Below are positions 1-8,059 of a stretch of DNA of 23,128 nucleotides, one piece after another. Location of the stretch: positions 1 to 23,128 of the forward strand of contig CAZVWW010000025.1 in NCBI GenBank assembly GCA_964631265.1. The letters are read 5' to 3'. The stretch comes from CAZVWW01 sp964631265 (GTDB lineage: Bacteria > Thermotogota > Thermotogae > MWEM01). The translations under genes were made by a program, and so were the position numbers. Numbering within the stretch: the stretch's first letter is position 1; the number at the start of each line of letters is the position of its first letter. The notes under the pieces are model-generated. The model searched no databases. It was not told the DNA's origin and saw only the letters and a list, made by a program, of their open reading frames with translations.

Positions 1-1515
1 TTTGAAGCAATTAGTGAGACCTATATCCCGTTGTTGAGAGCGTTTGAATCGCTTGAAAACGATAACGTCCATTTTGCGGTTACGATGTCCATCACACCGC
101 CGTTGATGGAGATGCTGGATTCAAAGGACCTTCAGGACAAGTACATTCGACATCTTGAGGGTCTGATCGAGTTGTCCGGAAAAGAGATTGAAAAAACAAA
201 AGCGGAAGATCCAAGAAAACACAAGATGGCAAAGTATTATCACGAGGATTTTAAAGACCTTTTAAGAGTCTTCAGAGATGAATACGGAGGCTCCCTTATA
301 AACGGGTTTAAACGCTTTTATGAGAGCGGCCACCTTGAGATCATAACCTGTAATGCAACACACGGATTTCTCCCTCTGATGGAAAGATATCCCAATGCCG
401 TACGGGCACAGGTTAAGACAGGCGTCGACACATACAAACGCCATATCGGCCAGCCCCCAAAAGGCATGTGGCTTGCAGAATGCGGCTATACGGCGGGAAT
501 CGACAAATATCTTGCAGAGCAGGACCTGAGATACTTCTTCGTGGACTCGCATGGCATCTGGTATGCCGATACACCTCCGAGATTTGGCGTATACCGGCCC
601 ATTATAACTGATAACGGCGTATTCGTCTTTGGCAGAGATCCTGAATCCAGTGAACAGGTCTGGAGTGCCGAGAGCGGCTATCCGGGAGATTTCAGATACC
701 GGGAATTCTATCGTGATGTTGGTTTTGACCGGAATAAAGAATATATCAAGGATTACATCGACCGTTCCGGGGTAAGGGTCAATACCGGCATAAAATACCA
801 TAAAGTCACCGGCGGCAATGTCGATCTTGGTAAGAAGGATTTTTACGATATTGATGAAGCCATGGAAGCGGCCCGTGCACATGGAAGGGACTTTGCCGAA
901 AAGAAGGCAGCTCAGGTACGTGAGCTCTTCGATCAATTCGACGGGGTTGAGCCAATCATAACGGCGCCCTTCGATGCAGAATTATTCGGCCACTGGTGGT
1001 TTGAAGGTCCCGCCTTTATTGAGCATCTCTTCAGAGCCCTTGATGAAAAAGAGGATATCCGTGCCATCAAGCCGCCCGATTTTATCGAAAATCATCTTGA
1101 AAAGGTTCAGATAAACACCCCCGGCGATTCAACCTGGGGCGCCAACGGATACAATGAAGTATGGATCAACGGGGCAAACGACTGGATTTACAAGCACCTT
1201 GATCATCTCATAGAAAAAATGACCGAATTGGCCAATGACTATCATGACGAATCAAATCCCCTGAAGATAAGGGCTTTGAACCAGGCTGGAAGGGAATTGA
1301 TGCTGGCTCAGTCCAGTGACTGGGCGTTCATCATGACAACCGGAACAACCGTTGAATATGCATCTGCCAGGACCAAACAACATGTGGACAGATTCCTCAG
1401 TCTCTATGACAATCTACAAAACGGTGTTGTGGACGAGAAGGAACTGGAGCATATGGAATGGCTCGACGCTATTTTCCCGGATATTGATTTCAGGGATTAC
1501 AAGTCAAATAACTAA
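1..1515 (+). CDS. GH57 1,4-alpha-glucan branching enzyme (DUF1957), 5'-truncated by window edge
   Basis: The frame is open from base 1, so the gene starts upstream and 504 residues are visible. It is a glycoside hydrolase family 57 protein of the 1,4-alpha-glucan branching type, which forms alpha-1,6 branches in glycogen in the cytoplasm. The nucleophile motif WLAECGY is present, with its Glu codon at 478-480. The acid/base motif APFDAELFGHWW is present, with its Asp codon at 973-975. The spacing between these residues matches AmyC-type GH57 enzymes, and by that comparison roughly 25 N-terminal residues, including the HQP-like strand, are missing. The C-terminal helical DUF1957 part follows, with WGANGYNEVWINGANDWIY and then SSDWAFIMTTGTTVEYA, typical of branching enzymes rather than GH57 amylases. 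The internal TTG at 31 is not the true start. A small gene follows 28 bases downstream in the same direction. Confidence 0.93.
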   Translation, partial: FEAISETYIPLLRAFESLENDNVHFAVTMSITPPLMEMLDSKDLQDKYIRHLEGLIELSGKEIEKTKAEDPRKHKMAKYYHEDFKDLLRVFRDEYGGSLINGFKRFYESGHLEIITCNATHGFLPLMERYPNAVRAQVKTGVDTYKRHIGQPPKGMWLAECGYTAGIDKYLAEQDLRYFFVDSHGIWYADTPPRFGVYRPIITDNGVFVFGRDPESSEQVWSAESGYPGDFRYREFYRDVGFDRNKEYIKDYIDRSGVRVNTGIKYHKVTGGNVDLGKKDFYDIDEAMEAARAHGRDFAEKKAAQVRELFDQFDGVEPIITAPFDAELFGHWWFEGPAFIEHLFRALDEKEDIRAIKPPDFIENHLEKVQINTPGDSTWGANGYNEVWINGANDWIYKHLDHLIEKMTELANDYHDESNPLKIRALNQAGRELMLAQSSDWAFIMTTGTTVEYASARTKQHVDRFLSLYDNLQNGVVDEKELEHMEWLDAIFPDIDFRDYKSNN

Positions 1516-1543
1516 AAAATAAGTTTATTGAAGGGAGAAAACA

Positions 1544-1798
1544 ATGTCATTAAAAAACGATTCATATTTGAAAGAAATTGCATCGAATGAACCCGGAACA
1601 TTTAATGAGCTCTTCTTAAATTTCAAGATGGAGTTGTACGATCACGAGAACGAATTGAGGAAACTCGAGGCAATGAAGTCAACCCGGGGCGCTCTGAAGC
1701 CTGATGAAAAAAACTACGAAAGCCTGATGAAAGCAAAAAAAGGGATACTCGAGGGGATTGTCGAGGAACTGGAAACGTTTTACAATAAAAAGCAATGA
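1544..1798 (+). CDS. small helical protein of unknown function downstream of the branching enzyme
   Basis: An 84-residue protein that I do not recognise. The start is an ATG 3-4 bases after a purine-rich ribosome-binding site (GAAGGGAGA). It has no signal peptide, membrane segment or cysteine. From about residue 20 it is highly charged and looks mostly alpha-helical, with heptad-like stretches (NELRKLEAM, then GILEGIVEELETFYNKK), so a short coiled coil or small helical bundle is likely. It follows the GH57 gene by 28 bases and precedes a strong terminator, so the two are probably cotranscribed. A helper or regulatory role in glycogen metabolism is only a guess from position. Codon use resembles its neighbours, which supports a real gene. 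Confidence 0.75.
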   Translation: MSLKNDSYLKEIASNEPGTFNELFLNFKMELYDHENELRKLEAMKSTRGALKPDEKNYESLMKAKKGILEGIVEELETFYNKKQ

Positions 1799-1846
1799 TC
1801 ATCTTCAAAGGTTTGTAGAATCTCCATCTTTGACTGTTGCAAAATC

Positions 1847-1875
1847 AACCGGAGCTAAGAAGCTCCGGTTTTTCT
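1847..1875 (+). terminator. Rho-independent terminator of the branching-enzyme transcript
   Basis: A perfect 10-base-pair stem (AACCGGAGCT / AGCTCCGGTT) with loop AAGA is followed by a T-rich tail. It lies 49 bases after the small gene's stop codon and just ahead of the glpX promoter. Confidence 0.92.
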
Positions 1876-1892
1876 CGTTATAACATCCGTTG

Positions 1893-1901
1893 TGTTATAC
1901 T
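1893..1901 (+). promoter_or_regulatory. extended -10 promoter for glpX
   Basis: TGTTATACT is an extended -10 element (TGn plus TATACT at 1896-1901). The -35 position about 17 bases upstream falls on the terminator tail and is poor, as is common for extended -10 promoters. The predicted transcript start is near 1908, giving a leader of about 40 bases before the ATG at 1947. Confidence 0.6.
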
Positions 1902-1946
1902 GAATTGAAAATAAGATCGGATTACAAACTCGTTAGGGGGATTATT

Positions 1947-2981
1947 ATGGGCAAAGAAGCTTTTCCTGAATTTTCTTTGGATCTCGTCAGGGTAACAGAA
2001 GCAGCCGCACTTATGAGCAGCAGATATCTCGGTTTCGGTAACAAAGAAGCCGTGGATAAAGCAGCTGTTGATGCCATGAGGGGGATGCTGGATTATATCG
2101 ACATTAAGGGAACCGTTGTCATCGGTGAAGGAGAGAAAGATGAGGCGCCAATGCTCTATCTTGGAGAGACTGTCGGTAGCTGCAAAAAGGATGTTCCTGA
2201 GTTAGACATTGCTGTGGATCCCATAGACGGCACTTATCTGGTGGCATACGGTCTGCCGAACGGAATCGCTGTCATGGTGGCGGCCGAACATGGCAAGATA
2301 GCGCCGCTGCCCACTTATTATGCCTACAAACTGGCGGTGGGACCCGAACTGAAGGGGAGGCTCGACATCAACGCCCCCATCAGGGAGAATCTGAAAGTGG
2401 CAGCGGCTGCTTTGAATGTGGACATCAGCGAGATCACGGTTGTCATATTGCACCGCGAAAGACACAAACAGATCATCGATGAGATAAGGGAGATCGGCGC
2501 CAGGATCCGGCTCATCAGTGATGGGGATATCGCCGGTTCAATCGCCGCTTCAACCCCCGGGACCGGGGTCAACATTTGCGTTGGCATAGGCGGGGCCCCG
2601 GAAGGGACGCTAACCGCTGCGGCCCTCAGGACGCTGGGCGGGGAGCTTCAGCTCAAGCTTTGGCCGAGAGACGGGGAGGAAAAAAACCGCTTTGAAGCTG
2701 AAGGCTGGGATTTTGAGAAGGTCTACTACACCGATGAGCTGGTCGGGGGAAAACACCTCATATTTGCGGCAACCGGCGTGACCAAGGGCGATTTCCTCAA
2801 CGGTGTGCGTTTTGTTCACGGTAAGGCCATCACAGAATCACTCTCGATGAGAATGCCAAGTGGAACCGTCCGGTACATCAGCACCGAACACGATCTGAAG
2901 AGGAAGACGTTAAAACTCAAATCCTCCAAAGGGGATGAAAAACTCATCGATATTGAGAAGCGATTCGGGGCTTTTCTGTGA
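1947..2981 (+). CDS. glpX: fructose-1,6-bisphosphatase, class II (GlpX)
   Basis: A 344-residue cytoplasmic, metal-dependent enzyme that hydrolyses fructose 1,6-bisphosphate to fructose 6-phosphate in gluconeogenesis. Family landmarks are the substrate/metal motif GEGEKDEAPMLY (residues 60-71), the lithium-sensitive phosphatase metal motif DPIDGT (91-96), SDGDIAGSIA, and GIGGAPEGTLTAAALRTLGG in the C-terminal half. Length is normal for GlpX. An in-frame ATG at 1890 overlaps the promoter and has no ribosome-binding site. The ATG at 1947, preceded by TTAGGGGG about 6 bases away, gives the usual N-terminus, so I chose it. The gene is monocistronic between two terminators. With the upstream branching enzyme it suggests a gluconeogenesis-to-glycogen setting. 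Confidence 0.96.
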   Translation: MGKEAFPEFSLDLVRVTEAAALMSSRYLGFGNKEAVDKAAVDAMRGMLDYIDIKGTVVIGEGEKDEAPMLYLGETVGSCKKDVPELDIAVDPIDGTYLVAYGLPNGIAVMVAAEHGKIAPLPTYYAYKLAVGPELKGRLDINAPIRENLKVAAAALNVDISEITVVILHRERHKQIIDEIREIGARIRLISDGDIAGSIAASTPGTGVNICVGIGGAPEGTLTAAALRTLGGELQLKLWPRDGEEKNRFEAEGWDFEKVYYTDELVGGKHLIFAATGVTKGDFLNGVRFVHGKAITESLSMRMPSGTVRYISTEHDLKRKTLKLKSSKGDEKLIDIEKRFGAFL

Positions 2982-2986
2982 AAATG

Positions 2987-3020
2987 TTATAAAGGGTGCA
3001 ACTTTTCGCACCCTTTATAA
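2987..3020. terminator. bidirectional hairpin terminator between convergent glpX and the dehydrogenase gene
   Basis: A perfect 13-base-pair inverted repeat (TTATAAAGGGTGC / GCACCCTTTATAA) with an 8-base loop fills nearly the whole 43-base gap between two convergent stop codons. The A/T-rich stem base supplies U residues on either strand. It is the only clear terminator at the end of the long minus-strand operon. Confidence 0.85.
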
Positions 3021-3024
3021 GCGT

Positions 3025-4431
3025 TTATTCCACAATCTTTCCGGGATTGAGTATTGCATTTGGATCAAATGCCTTTTTGACATTCTTAATCAGATCAATT
3101 TCTGCCGGGCTTAAGACCATCGAAAGATAAGGCAGACGTTTTATCCCGATGCCATGCTCGCCTGAGAGTGTCCCTCCGAGTGAGATCACCTTCTCGTATA
3201 GCCGTTTAAGCCCCTCTTCAACCTTGTTATCCCATGCTTCACCGCTCTTTTCAGCGTTGAGAAATGTGACATGCATATTGCCATCTCCGGCGTGCCCGAA
3301 GTTAATCGTTTCAAGGTCATTTTTGACTGAAAGCTCCTCAACAAATGCCATTAAAGCCGGGATCCTGTTCATCGGCACGACCACATCCTCCATGCAGAAA
3401 TCCGGATAAAAGGCCGAGATGGCCTCCGCAATGGATTTTCTCGCCTTCCATATCTTGTCCCTGGTGTTTCTGTTATCAGCGACAAAGACCTCCCGGGCAC
3501 CGTTCTCAAGACACAGCTTTCCTATCTTTTCATACTCATCGGTAATCTGCTCTCTGTCATTACCCTCGATTCCGATGATCAAATGCGCAGCTGATGATGA
3601 ATAGGGCAGTTCCTGATTCAAGAATCTTTGAGCCAGCCCTATAGAGGCATTATCCATGAATTCAAGGGAGGCGGGAACCGTTCGCGCCTCTGTCATGATC
3701 TTCGGGACAAAGTCAATGGCTTCTTTGACACTTTCAAAGGGGACGAGCAGATCAACGGTGAATGCCGGCAACGGTATCAGCTTCAGGATGATCTTCGTGA
3801 TAACACCCAATGTTCCCTCTGAGCCAACCAGAAGATGGACGAAGTCGAATCCGGTAACATTCTTCACCAGTTTCCCGCCAAATCGGTTGACACGACCATC
3901 CGGCAGCACAACCTCCAACCCCATAACATGGGCTCCCGTTGAGCCGTATTTGACCACTTTATTTCCCCCGGCATTCTCGGCGACATTCCCCCCGATGAAA
4001 GAGGAATCACTGCTGCAGGGATCCCCGGCATAGAGAAGGCCGTTAGCACTGGCGAGTTTCTGGATCTCATCCGTGACCACACCGGGCTCCACCGTTATCG
4101 TGAGCGTCTTTTCATCGAATTCAACAATGCGGTTCATTCGTTCAATCGAGAGGACAATCCCACCCTTAACGGGAACAGCGCCGCCGGACAATCCGGTTCC
4201 GGCACCACGTGGTGTAACCGGCACTTTGTTTTCGTTGGCAAATTTCATAACCTCTGAGATCTGTTCTGTACTCTCTGCAAACACAACTGCCTCAGGCAGC
4301 TTGCGATACTTTTCTCCTTTGACTTCATCATGAGAAAAAGCTTCGAGTCTCTCAGGATCAGTTGTTATACAGTCTTTTCCGACCATTTCCGTCAAACTTT
4401 CAATCTTATCATGATCCAGTTGATTATACAT
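3025..4431 (-). CDS. FAD-linked D-lactate/glycolate dehydrogenase (GlcD/LctD-like)
   Basis: A 468-residue flavoprotein of the vanillyl-alcohol-oxidase fold that oxidises 2-hydroxy acids. The N-terminal FAD domain contains PVTPRGAGTGLSGGAVPVKG (71-90), DSSFIGGNVAENAGGNK (142-158) and GSEGTLGVITK (203-213). The C-terminal FAD-oxidase domain has NFGHAGDGNMHV (377-388) and SGEHGIGIKR (423-432), which carry substrate and metal-binding histidines in this family. No signal peptide is present. The start is the ATG at 4431, preceded by GGTGAT and overlapping the end of etfA by 8 bases; an in-frame ATG at 4449 is an alternative. It follows etfB-etfA, the order of the Etf-dependent lactate dehydrogenase genes of acetogens. 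MurQ upstream releases D-lactate, so D-lactate is the best substrate guess. Glycolate or D-2-hydroxyglutarate cannot be excluded by sequence alone. Confidence 0.9.
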   Translation of the reverse strand: MYNQLDHDKIESLTEMVGKDCITTDPERLEAFSHDEVKGEKYRKLPEAVVFAESTEQISEVMKFANENKVPVTPRGAGTGLSGGAVPVKGGIVLSIERMNRIVEFDEKTLTITVEPGVVTDEIQKLASANGLLYAGDPCSSDSSFIGGNVAENAGGNKVVKYGSTGAHVMGLEVVLPDGRVNRFGGKLVKNVTGFDFVHLLVGSEGTLGVITKIILKLIPLPAFTVDLLVPFESVKEAIDFVPKIMTEARTVPASLEFMDNASIGLAQRFLNQELPYSSSAAHLIIGIEGNDREQITDEYEKIGKLCLENGAREVFVADNRNTRDKIWKARKSIAEAISAFYPDFCMEDVVVPMNRIPALMAFVEELSVKNDLETINFGHAGDGNMHVTFLNAEKSGEAWDNKVEEGLKRLYEKVISLGGTLSGEHGIGIKRLPYLSMVLSPAEIDLIKNVKKAFDPNAILNPGKIVE

Positions 4432-5434
4432 GTTGATCACCGTCAGCATTCTTCTTTTCTTCTATTCTCGAAATGAGCTTTGGAAGGATATCAAAGAGAT
4501 CTCCACAGAAACCGTAATCAGAGAATTCAAAGATTGGCGCATTCTTGTCTTTATTAACAGCCACAATCAGCCCGGAGGTCTCCATACCGGCAATATGCTG
4601 AATGGCCCCGGATATTCCTATTGCAAAATAGAGTTTTGGCGAGACCACTTTTCCACTAAGCCCCACCTGGTGGGGATAATCCATCCATTTTGCTTCAATG
4701 GTCGGACGGCTTGCGCCAACAGCCCCGTCAAGAAGCTTTGCAAGTCTTTCGAGCATCTTGAAGCTCTCTTTTCGTTTCAGTCCCTTCCCGCCGGAGACGA
4801 TGACATCGAGTTCCTGGATATTCTCCTCGTTGCCGGGTAGTTTTTTGAACCCAAGTGGCTCAACAGACGTCTTCTTCAGATGCTCTGAAAGCTTAAATTC
4901 AATGATCTCGCCGCTTCTCCTGACCGGGTCCGGTATCTTGAATGTCTTCGGCCGGACGGTTGCCATCTGGGGTCTGTGCTCCGGTGTCTTGATCGTTGCC
5001 ATGATGTTCCCGCCTATGGCCGGGCGTGTCTGAAGCAGCAGTCCGGACTCCTGCTCGATATCGAGCCCCGTACAGTCCGCCGTAAGTCCCGTATTGATCC
5101 GCCCGGCAACCGCCGGCAGGACGGTCCGGCCCGTTGAGGTTGCACCGGCCAAAACGATCTCCGGTGCTTCCTCTTCTATGATCCGGCTGATAACGTTCGT
5201 ATGAACCGCCTGATTAAAGAGTCTGAATATCTTGTCCCTTGAGTGGATAATACGGTCCGCACCGTGATTGATCATTGTTTCCAGCTCAACATCCATTCCA
5301 TTGTAAAGGACAACCGCTGTTACCCGGGTTTTGAGTTTATCGGCTAATGCTCTCGCTTTCCCCGTGAGTTCCAGGCTGACCGGAAGGAGTTTGTTCTGTC
5401 TCACTTCTGTTATCACCATAACATCTCTGTGCAT
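4424..5434 (-). CDS. etfA: electron transfer flavoprotein, alpha subunit
   Basis: A 336-residue Etf alpha subunit that passes electrons between the partner dehydrogenase and EtfB. The N-terminal alpha/beta domain covers about residues 1-190, with AGATSTGRTVLPAVA (97-111). The C-terminal FAD domain contains GASRPTIEAKW (240-250), QVGLSGK (256-262), GISGAIQH (273-280) and NKDKNAPIF (294-302), the usual FAD-binding stretches. Residue 1 is set by the ATG with an ideal AAGGAGGTG 6 bases upstream, partly overlapping the etfB stop. There is no N-terminal ferredoxin-like cysteine domain, unlike the alpha subunit of the acetogen lactate dehydrogenase complex. The gene lies 12 bases after etfB and overlaps the dehydrogenase gene, so the three subunits are probably made together. 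Confidence 0.95.
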   Translation of the reverse strand: MHRDVMVITEVRQNKLLPVSLELTGKARALADKLKTRVTAVVLYNGMDVELETMINHGADRIIHSRDKIFRLFNQAVHTNVISRIIEEEAPEIVLAGATSTGRTVLPAVAGRINTGLTADCTGLDIEQESGLLLQTRPAIGGNIMATIKTPEHRPQMATVRPKTFKIPDPVRRSGEIIEFKLSEHLKKTSVEPLGFKKLPGNEENIQELDVIVSGGKGLKRKESFKMLERLAKLLDGAVGASRPTIEAKWMDYPHQVGLSGKVVSPKLYFAIGISGAIQHIAGMETSGLIVAVNKDKNAPIFEFSDYGFCGDLFDILPKLISRIEEKKNADGDQHV

Positions 5435-5446
5435 ACAGTCACCTCC

Positions 5447-6238
5447 TTAAAGAAGCCCTTTTGCTTCCAGTACTTCTATCAATTCACCGATACCCTCATC
5501 AATAGAACTGCCGGAATACAGCCGGGTTTGCCTTGTCTTCTTAGGTGTTGTCACCTTGACCACTCTCGTCGGGGAACCCTTTAATCCGAGGGTCTTTTCA
5601 TCGATTCTCAAATCATCGGCACTCATCCGCTTTATCGCTGCCCGTCTCGCCCTCATCTTTCCCTCAAGTGTGGGCATACCGGGATTGTTAATCGCACTGA
5701 TGACGGTCATCAAACAGGGGTAATCAATCCGCTGTAACTCATAGCCGTCTTCAACCGTTCGTGTAACGGTTACTTTGTTCTCTCCGGGTTTGATATCACT
5801 GATATAGGTGGAAAATGGTATATTCAGCATGGCAGCCACCTCAGGTCCGACCTGTCCCGTTTCACCATCCGTTGCCTTTTCACCGGCCAGGATAATATCC
5901 ACCTCTCCGATTTCCCCGATGGCACAGCTAAGGACTTTCGCTGTGGACCAGCTGTCAGCTCCCGCAAATCTTCTGTCCGTGAGCAACAGGCAATCATCCG
6001 CGCCGAGTGCCATTGCCTCGCGCAGGGCATATTCTGTAGAAAGCGGCCCCATGGAAACAGCTGTGATACTGGTGTCCGGTTTCATGACCGCTTTGATCTC
6101 AACCGCCGCCTGAAGGGCATTGAGATCGAGGGGGTTGATGATATTCCCCGTCCCTTCTCTTATCATCGTCCCCTTTTCCGGATCGAGTTTTACATCGTCG
6201 GTATCGGGGACCTGCTTAATCAGTACAACTATCCTCAT
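5447..6238 (-). CDS. etfB: electron transfer flavoprotein, beta subunit
   Basis: A 263-residue Etf beta subunit. It binds AMP in ordinary Etf, or a second FAD plus NAD(H) in bifurcating Etf. Typical landmarks are the N-terminal MRIVVLIKQVPDTDDVKLDP, MGPLSTEYALREAMALGADD (63-82), TDRRFAGADSWSTA (87-100), GEKATDGETGQVGP (119-132) and the C-terminal recognition loop. The DRRFAGADSWSTA stretch resembles the NAD(H)-linked, bifurcation-type beta subunits of anaerobes more than the mitochondrial type; this is my judgement by eye. Its ATG overlaps the stop of the upstream sugar kinase by four bases (ATGA), which ties the redox module translationally to the MurNAc genes. Confidence 0.95.
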   Translation of the reverse strand: MRIVVLIKQVPDTDDVKLDPEKGTMIREGTGNIINPLDLNALQAAVEIKAVMKPDTSITAVSMGPLSTEYALREAMALGADDCLLLTDRRFAGADSWSTAKVLSCAIGEIGEVDIILAGEKATDGETGQVGPEVAAMLNIPFSTYISDIKPGENKVTVTRTVEDGYELQRIDYPCLMTVISAINNPGMPTLEGKMRARRAAIKRMSADDLRIDEKTLGLKGSPTRVVKVTTPKKTRQTRLYSGSSIDEGIGELIEVLEAKGLL

Positions 6239-7137
6239 TTTCTATCTCCCTCATTTTTGGTTTTTCTTCTCGCAATATTCGCATATGCTGTTTCGGGAAC
6301 CTCTATCCCTTTGATGATTTCGATATCTGCACTGCTTAAACAGCTTTTAAAAGTCGCGAGATACCGTGAATTCTTGAACAAGCCTCCCATATAAGCCAGC
6401 TTCAACCGGTGTTCTGTCAGTTCGCTTTTCAAGATCTTAACGCGCTTTGCTATCTCCATTATCCCCGCTTGCGCTATCCCCCAAACCAGCGGGTTATCTA
6501 TTGCCATTAATGGTGTTGAAAGTGCAGCTATCTCCTTTCGATAAGCCGGTTGATAAAAGAAAGCGGCGGCATATCTTGCATTTTCGGAAAGCCGCTCTTC
6601 AAAGACTTCAAATGCCTTGTTCTTTTCACCGAGGCCGTCGATGTAATGCAGATAATGAACAAAGACCTGCTTCACCAGCCAGAAACCACTGCCCTCATCC
6701 CCGAGCAGATAACCCCAACCGCCTGAACGCTTCAGTTTTCCGCTCCTGTCACGGCCAAGTATGACCGAACCGGTTCCCGCTATTACAACCATCCCCTCCC
6801 CGTCTGGAAAGTTGGCCATCAGACTGCCTTCTGCATCGGATTTGATGATCACATTCGACGCAGAAGGAAAGGCCTGCTGAAAAAAGCCCTCCATCGCGGA
6901 AAGATGTTCTTGATTGCCAAGTCCGGCCATTGATACCATAATCCCCTCAATCAGTTTGGAGGCCGCTCCCAGTTCGCTGCTTAATTTAAACACCGTTTCC
7001 CGGACATTCTGCATTCCGGCCGACTCGGGATTAACGGTCTGATATAACGTTTCCCGTTTATGAGTTTTTCCTGTTTCATCCATCACGCACAGACGGAGGT
7101 TGCTGCCGCCCCCATCGATACCCAGAAAAAGGCTCAT
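6235..7137 (-). CDS. BadF/BadG-family amino sugar kinase (MurK-like MurNAc/GlcNAc kinase)
   Basis: A 300-residue ASKHA-fold kinase of the BadF/BadG/BcrA/BcrD group, which includes GlcNAc kinases and the clostridial MurK that phosphorylates MurNAc and GlcNAc at O6. Visible motifs are phosphate-1 GIDGGGSN (6-13), a catalytic-type Asp in SDAEGSL (D101), phosphate-2 AGTGSVILG (120-128) and GGWGYLLGDEGSG (139-151). An adenosine-motif-like LAYMGGLFKN lies near residue 250. It has no cysteine cluster, so it is not a benzoyl-CoA reductase activator. It overlaps murQ by ATGA upstream and etfB by ATGA downstream. The murQ neighbour favours MurNAc and/or GlcNAc as substrate. Cytoplasmic. The gene symbol is withheld because specificity within this family cannot be read from motifs. 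Confidence 0.88.
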   Translation of the reverse strand: MSLFLGIDGGGSNLRLCVMDETGKTHKRETLYQTVNPESAGMQNVRETVFKLSSELGAASKLIEGIMVSMAGLGNQEHLSAMEGFFQQAFPSASNVIIKSDAEGSLMANFPDGEGMVVIAGTGSVILGRDRSGKLKRSGGWGYLLGDEGSGFWLVKQVFVHYLHYIDGLGEKNKAFEVFEERLSENARYAAAFFYQPAYRKEIAALSTPLMAIDNPLVWGIAQAGIMEIAKRVKILKSELTEHRLKLAYMGGLFKNSRYLATFKSCLSSADIEIIKGIEVPETAYANIARRKTKNEGDRK

Positions 7138-8033
7138 TCAGTTTTTCGCCCCTTTACCGCCTTTCGAATGAACCCTTCGTTTTCATTCAGCAGCCTTTGA
7201 GCTTCTTCGCGGCTGACATTCAAAAGGAGTCGAACGATGGCGTTTTTGGGAGACCAGTCGCTGTCTTCAAGCGTTTCCTTTGCCTTGTCTTGTGAAACAC
7301 CTGTTATCTCACAGACCATGTTGGCCGCTCTTATCTTCAGCTTTTCATTCAAAGTAAGGACATCCACCATATTGTTTCCGTAAGTCTTTCCCTGTTTGAT
7401 CATCGTAGCCGTACTGATCATGTTTAATACCATCTTCTGGGCACTTCCCGCTTTCATCCGCGTTGAGCCGGTTATGATCTCAGGCCCGGTTGCTATGCTA
7501 ATGGTGGTATCGGCAAAAGTTCCTATCTCGGGATCTTTGACATTTGCGATAAGAGCCGTCCGGGCTCCCATTTTTGAGGCATACTTCAAAGCCCCTTTAA
7601 CAAACGGTGTTCTGCCGCTGGCGGTAATGCCGATGACGATGTCATTTTCATTGACGTTTAAATCTGCAAGTACCTTTTCCGCTTCTTCTGAACTATCCTC
7701 AACAGCCTCAAGACTCCTGTATATCGCCTCTTTTCCTCCGGCCATCACATAGGTAAATTTGCCCGGCGGGGCGTTGAAGGTCGGTACCGTTTCAACGGCA
7801 TCCACGATCGCCAGTCTTCCGCTTGTTCCGGCGCCGACATAAACGATACGTCCCGCTCCCTTATAGGCCTTAATGCAATGTGTAATCACCGTCTCAATAT
7901 CCCTGATTGAATCCCTTATGGCAAGTGGAATAGTGGCATCTTCCTCGTTGATAAGCCTCAGAATTTCACTGATTTCCATAGAATCAATTTCAGTCGTTTT
8001 GGGATTTGATTGTTCCGTCTCGAGATACTTCAT
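7134..8033 (-). CDS. murQ: N-acetylmuramic acid 6-phosphate etherase
   Basis: A 299-residue SIS-domain lyase that cleaves the lactyl ether of MurNAc-6-phosphate, giving GlcNAc-6-phosphate and D-lactate. The signature YVGAGTSGRLAIVDAVE lies at about residues 65-81. Glu81 and Glu112 occur at the same 31-residue spacing as the two functionally important glutamates of E. coli MurQ (83 and 114). ITASGRTPFVKGAL and ATGPEIITGSTRMKAGSAQK follow, then a helical C-terminal domain. Length is standard. The start ATG has GGAAGGAAG about 8 bases upstream. It sits 26 bases after anmK and overlaps the sugar kinase by four bases. It is the step that joins both MurNAc kinases to GlcNAc catabolism and is the likely D-lactate source for the downstream Etf-linked dehydrogenase. 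Confidence 0.98.
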   Translation of the reverse strand: MKYLETEQSNPKTTEIDSMEISEILRLINEEDATIPLAIRDSIRDIETVITHCIKAYKGAGRIVYVGAGTSGRLAIVDAVETVPTFNAPPGKFTYVMAGGKEAIYRSLEAVEDSSEEAEKVLADLNVNENDIVIGITASGRTPFVKGALKYASKMGARTALIANVKDPEIGTFADTTISIATGPEIITGSTRMKAGSAQKMVLNMISTATMIKQGKTYGNNMVDVLTLNEKLKIRAANMVCEITGVSQDKAKETLEDSDWSPKNAIVRLLLNVSREEAQRLLNENEGFIRKAVKGRKTE

Positions 8034-8059
8034 TATTCAACACTTCCTTCCGCTCTTTA

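Noticed and set aside
262..936. Long open frame (224 codons) on the minus strand inside the GH57 gene
   Set aside because: It lies fully antisense to a well-conserved enzyme, has no ribosome-binding site that stands out, and gives no recognisable protein.
1890..1946. Longer N-terminus for glpX from the ATG at 1890
   Set aside because: It overlaps the -10 element, lacks a ribosome-binding site, and extends beyond the normal GlpX N-terminus.
6235..7137. Activator of benzoyl-CoA or 2-hydroxyacyl-CoA reductase (BadF family)
   Set aside because: The iron-sulfur cysteines of activators are absent and the neighbours are MurNAc genes.
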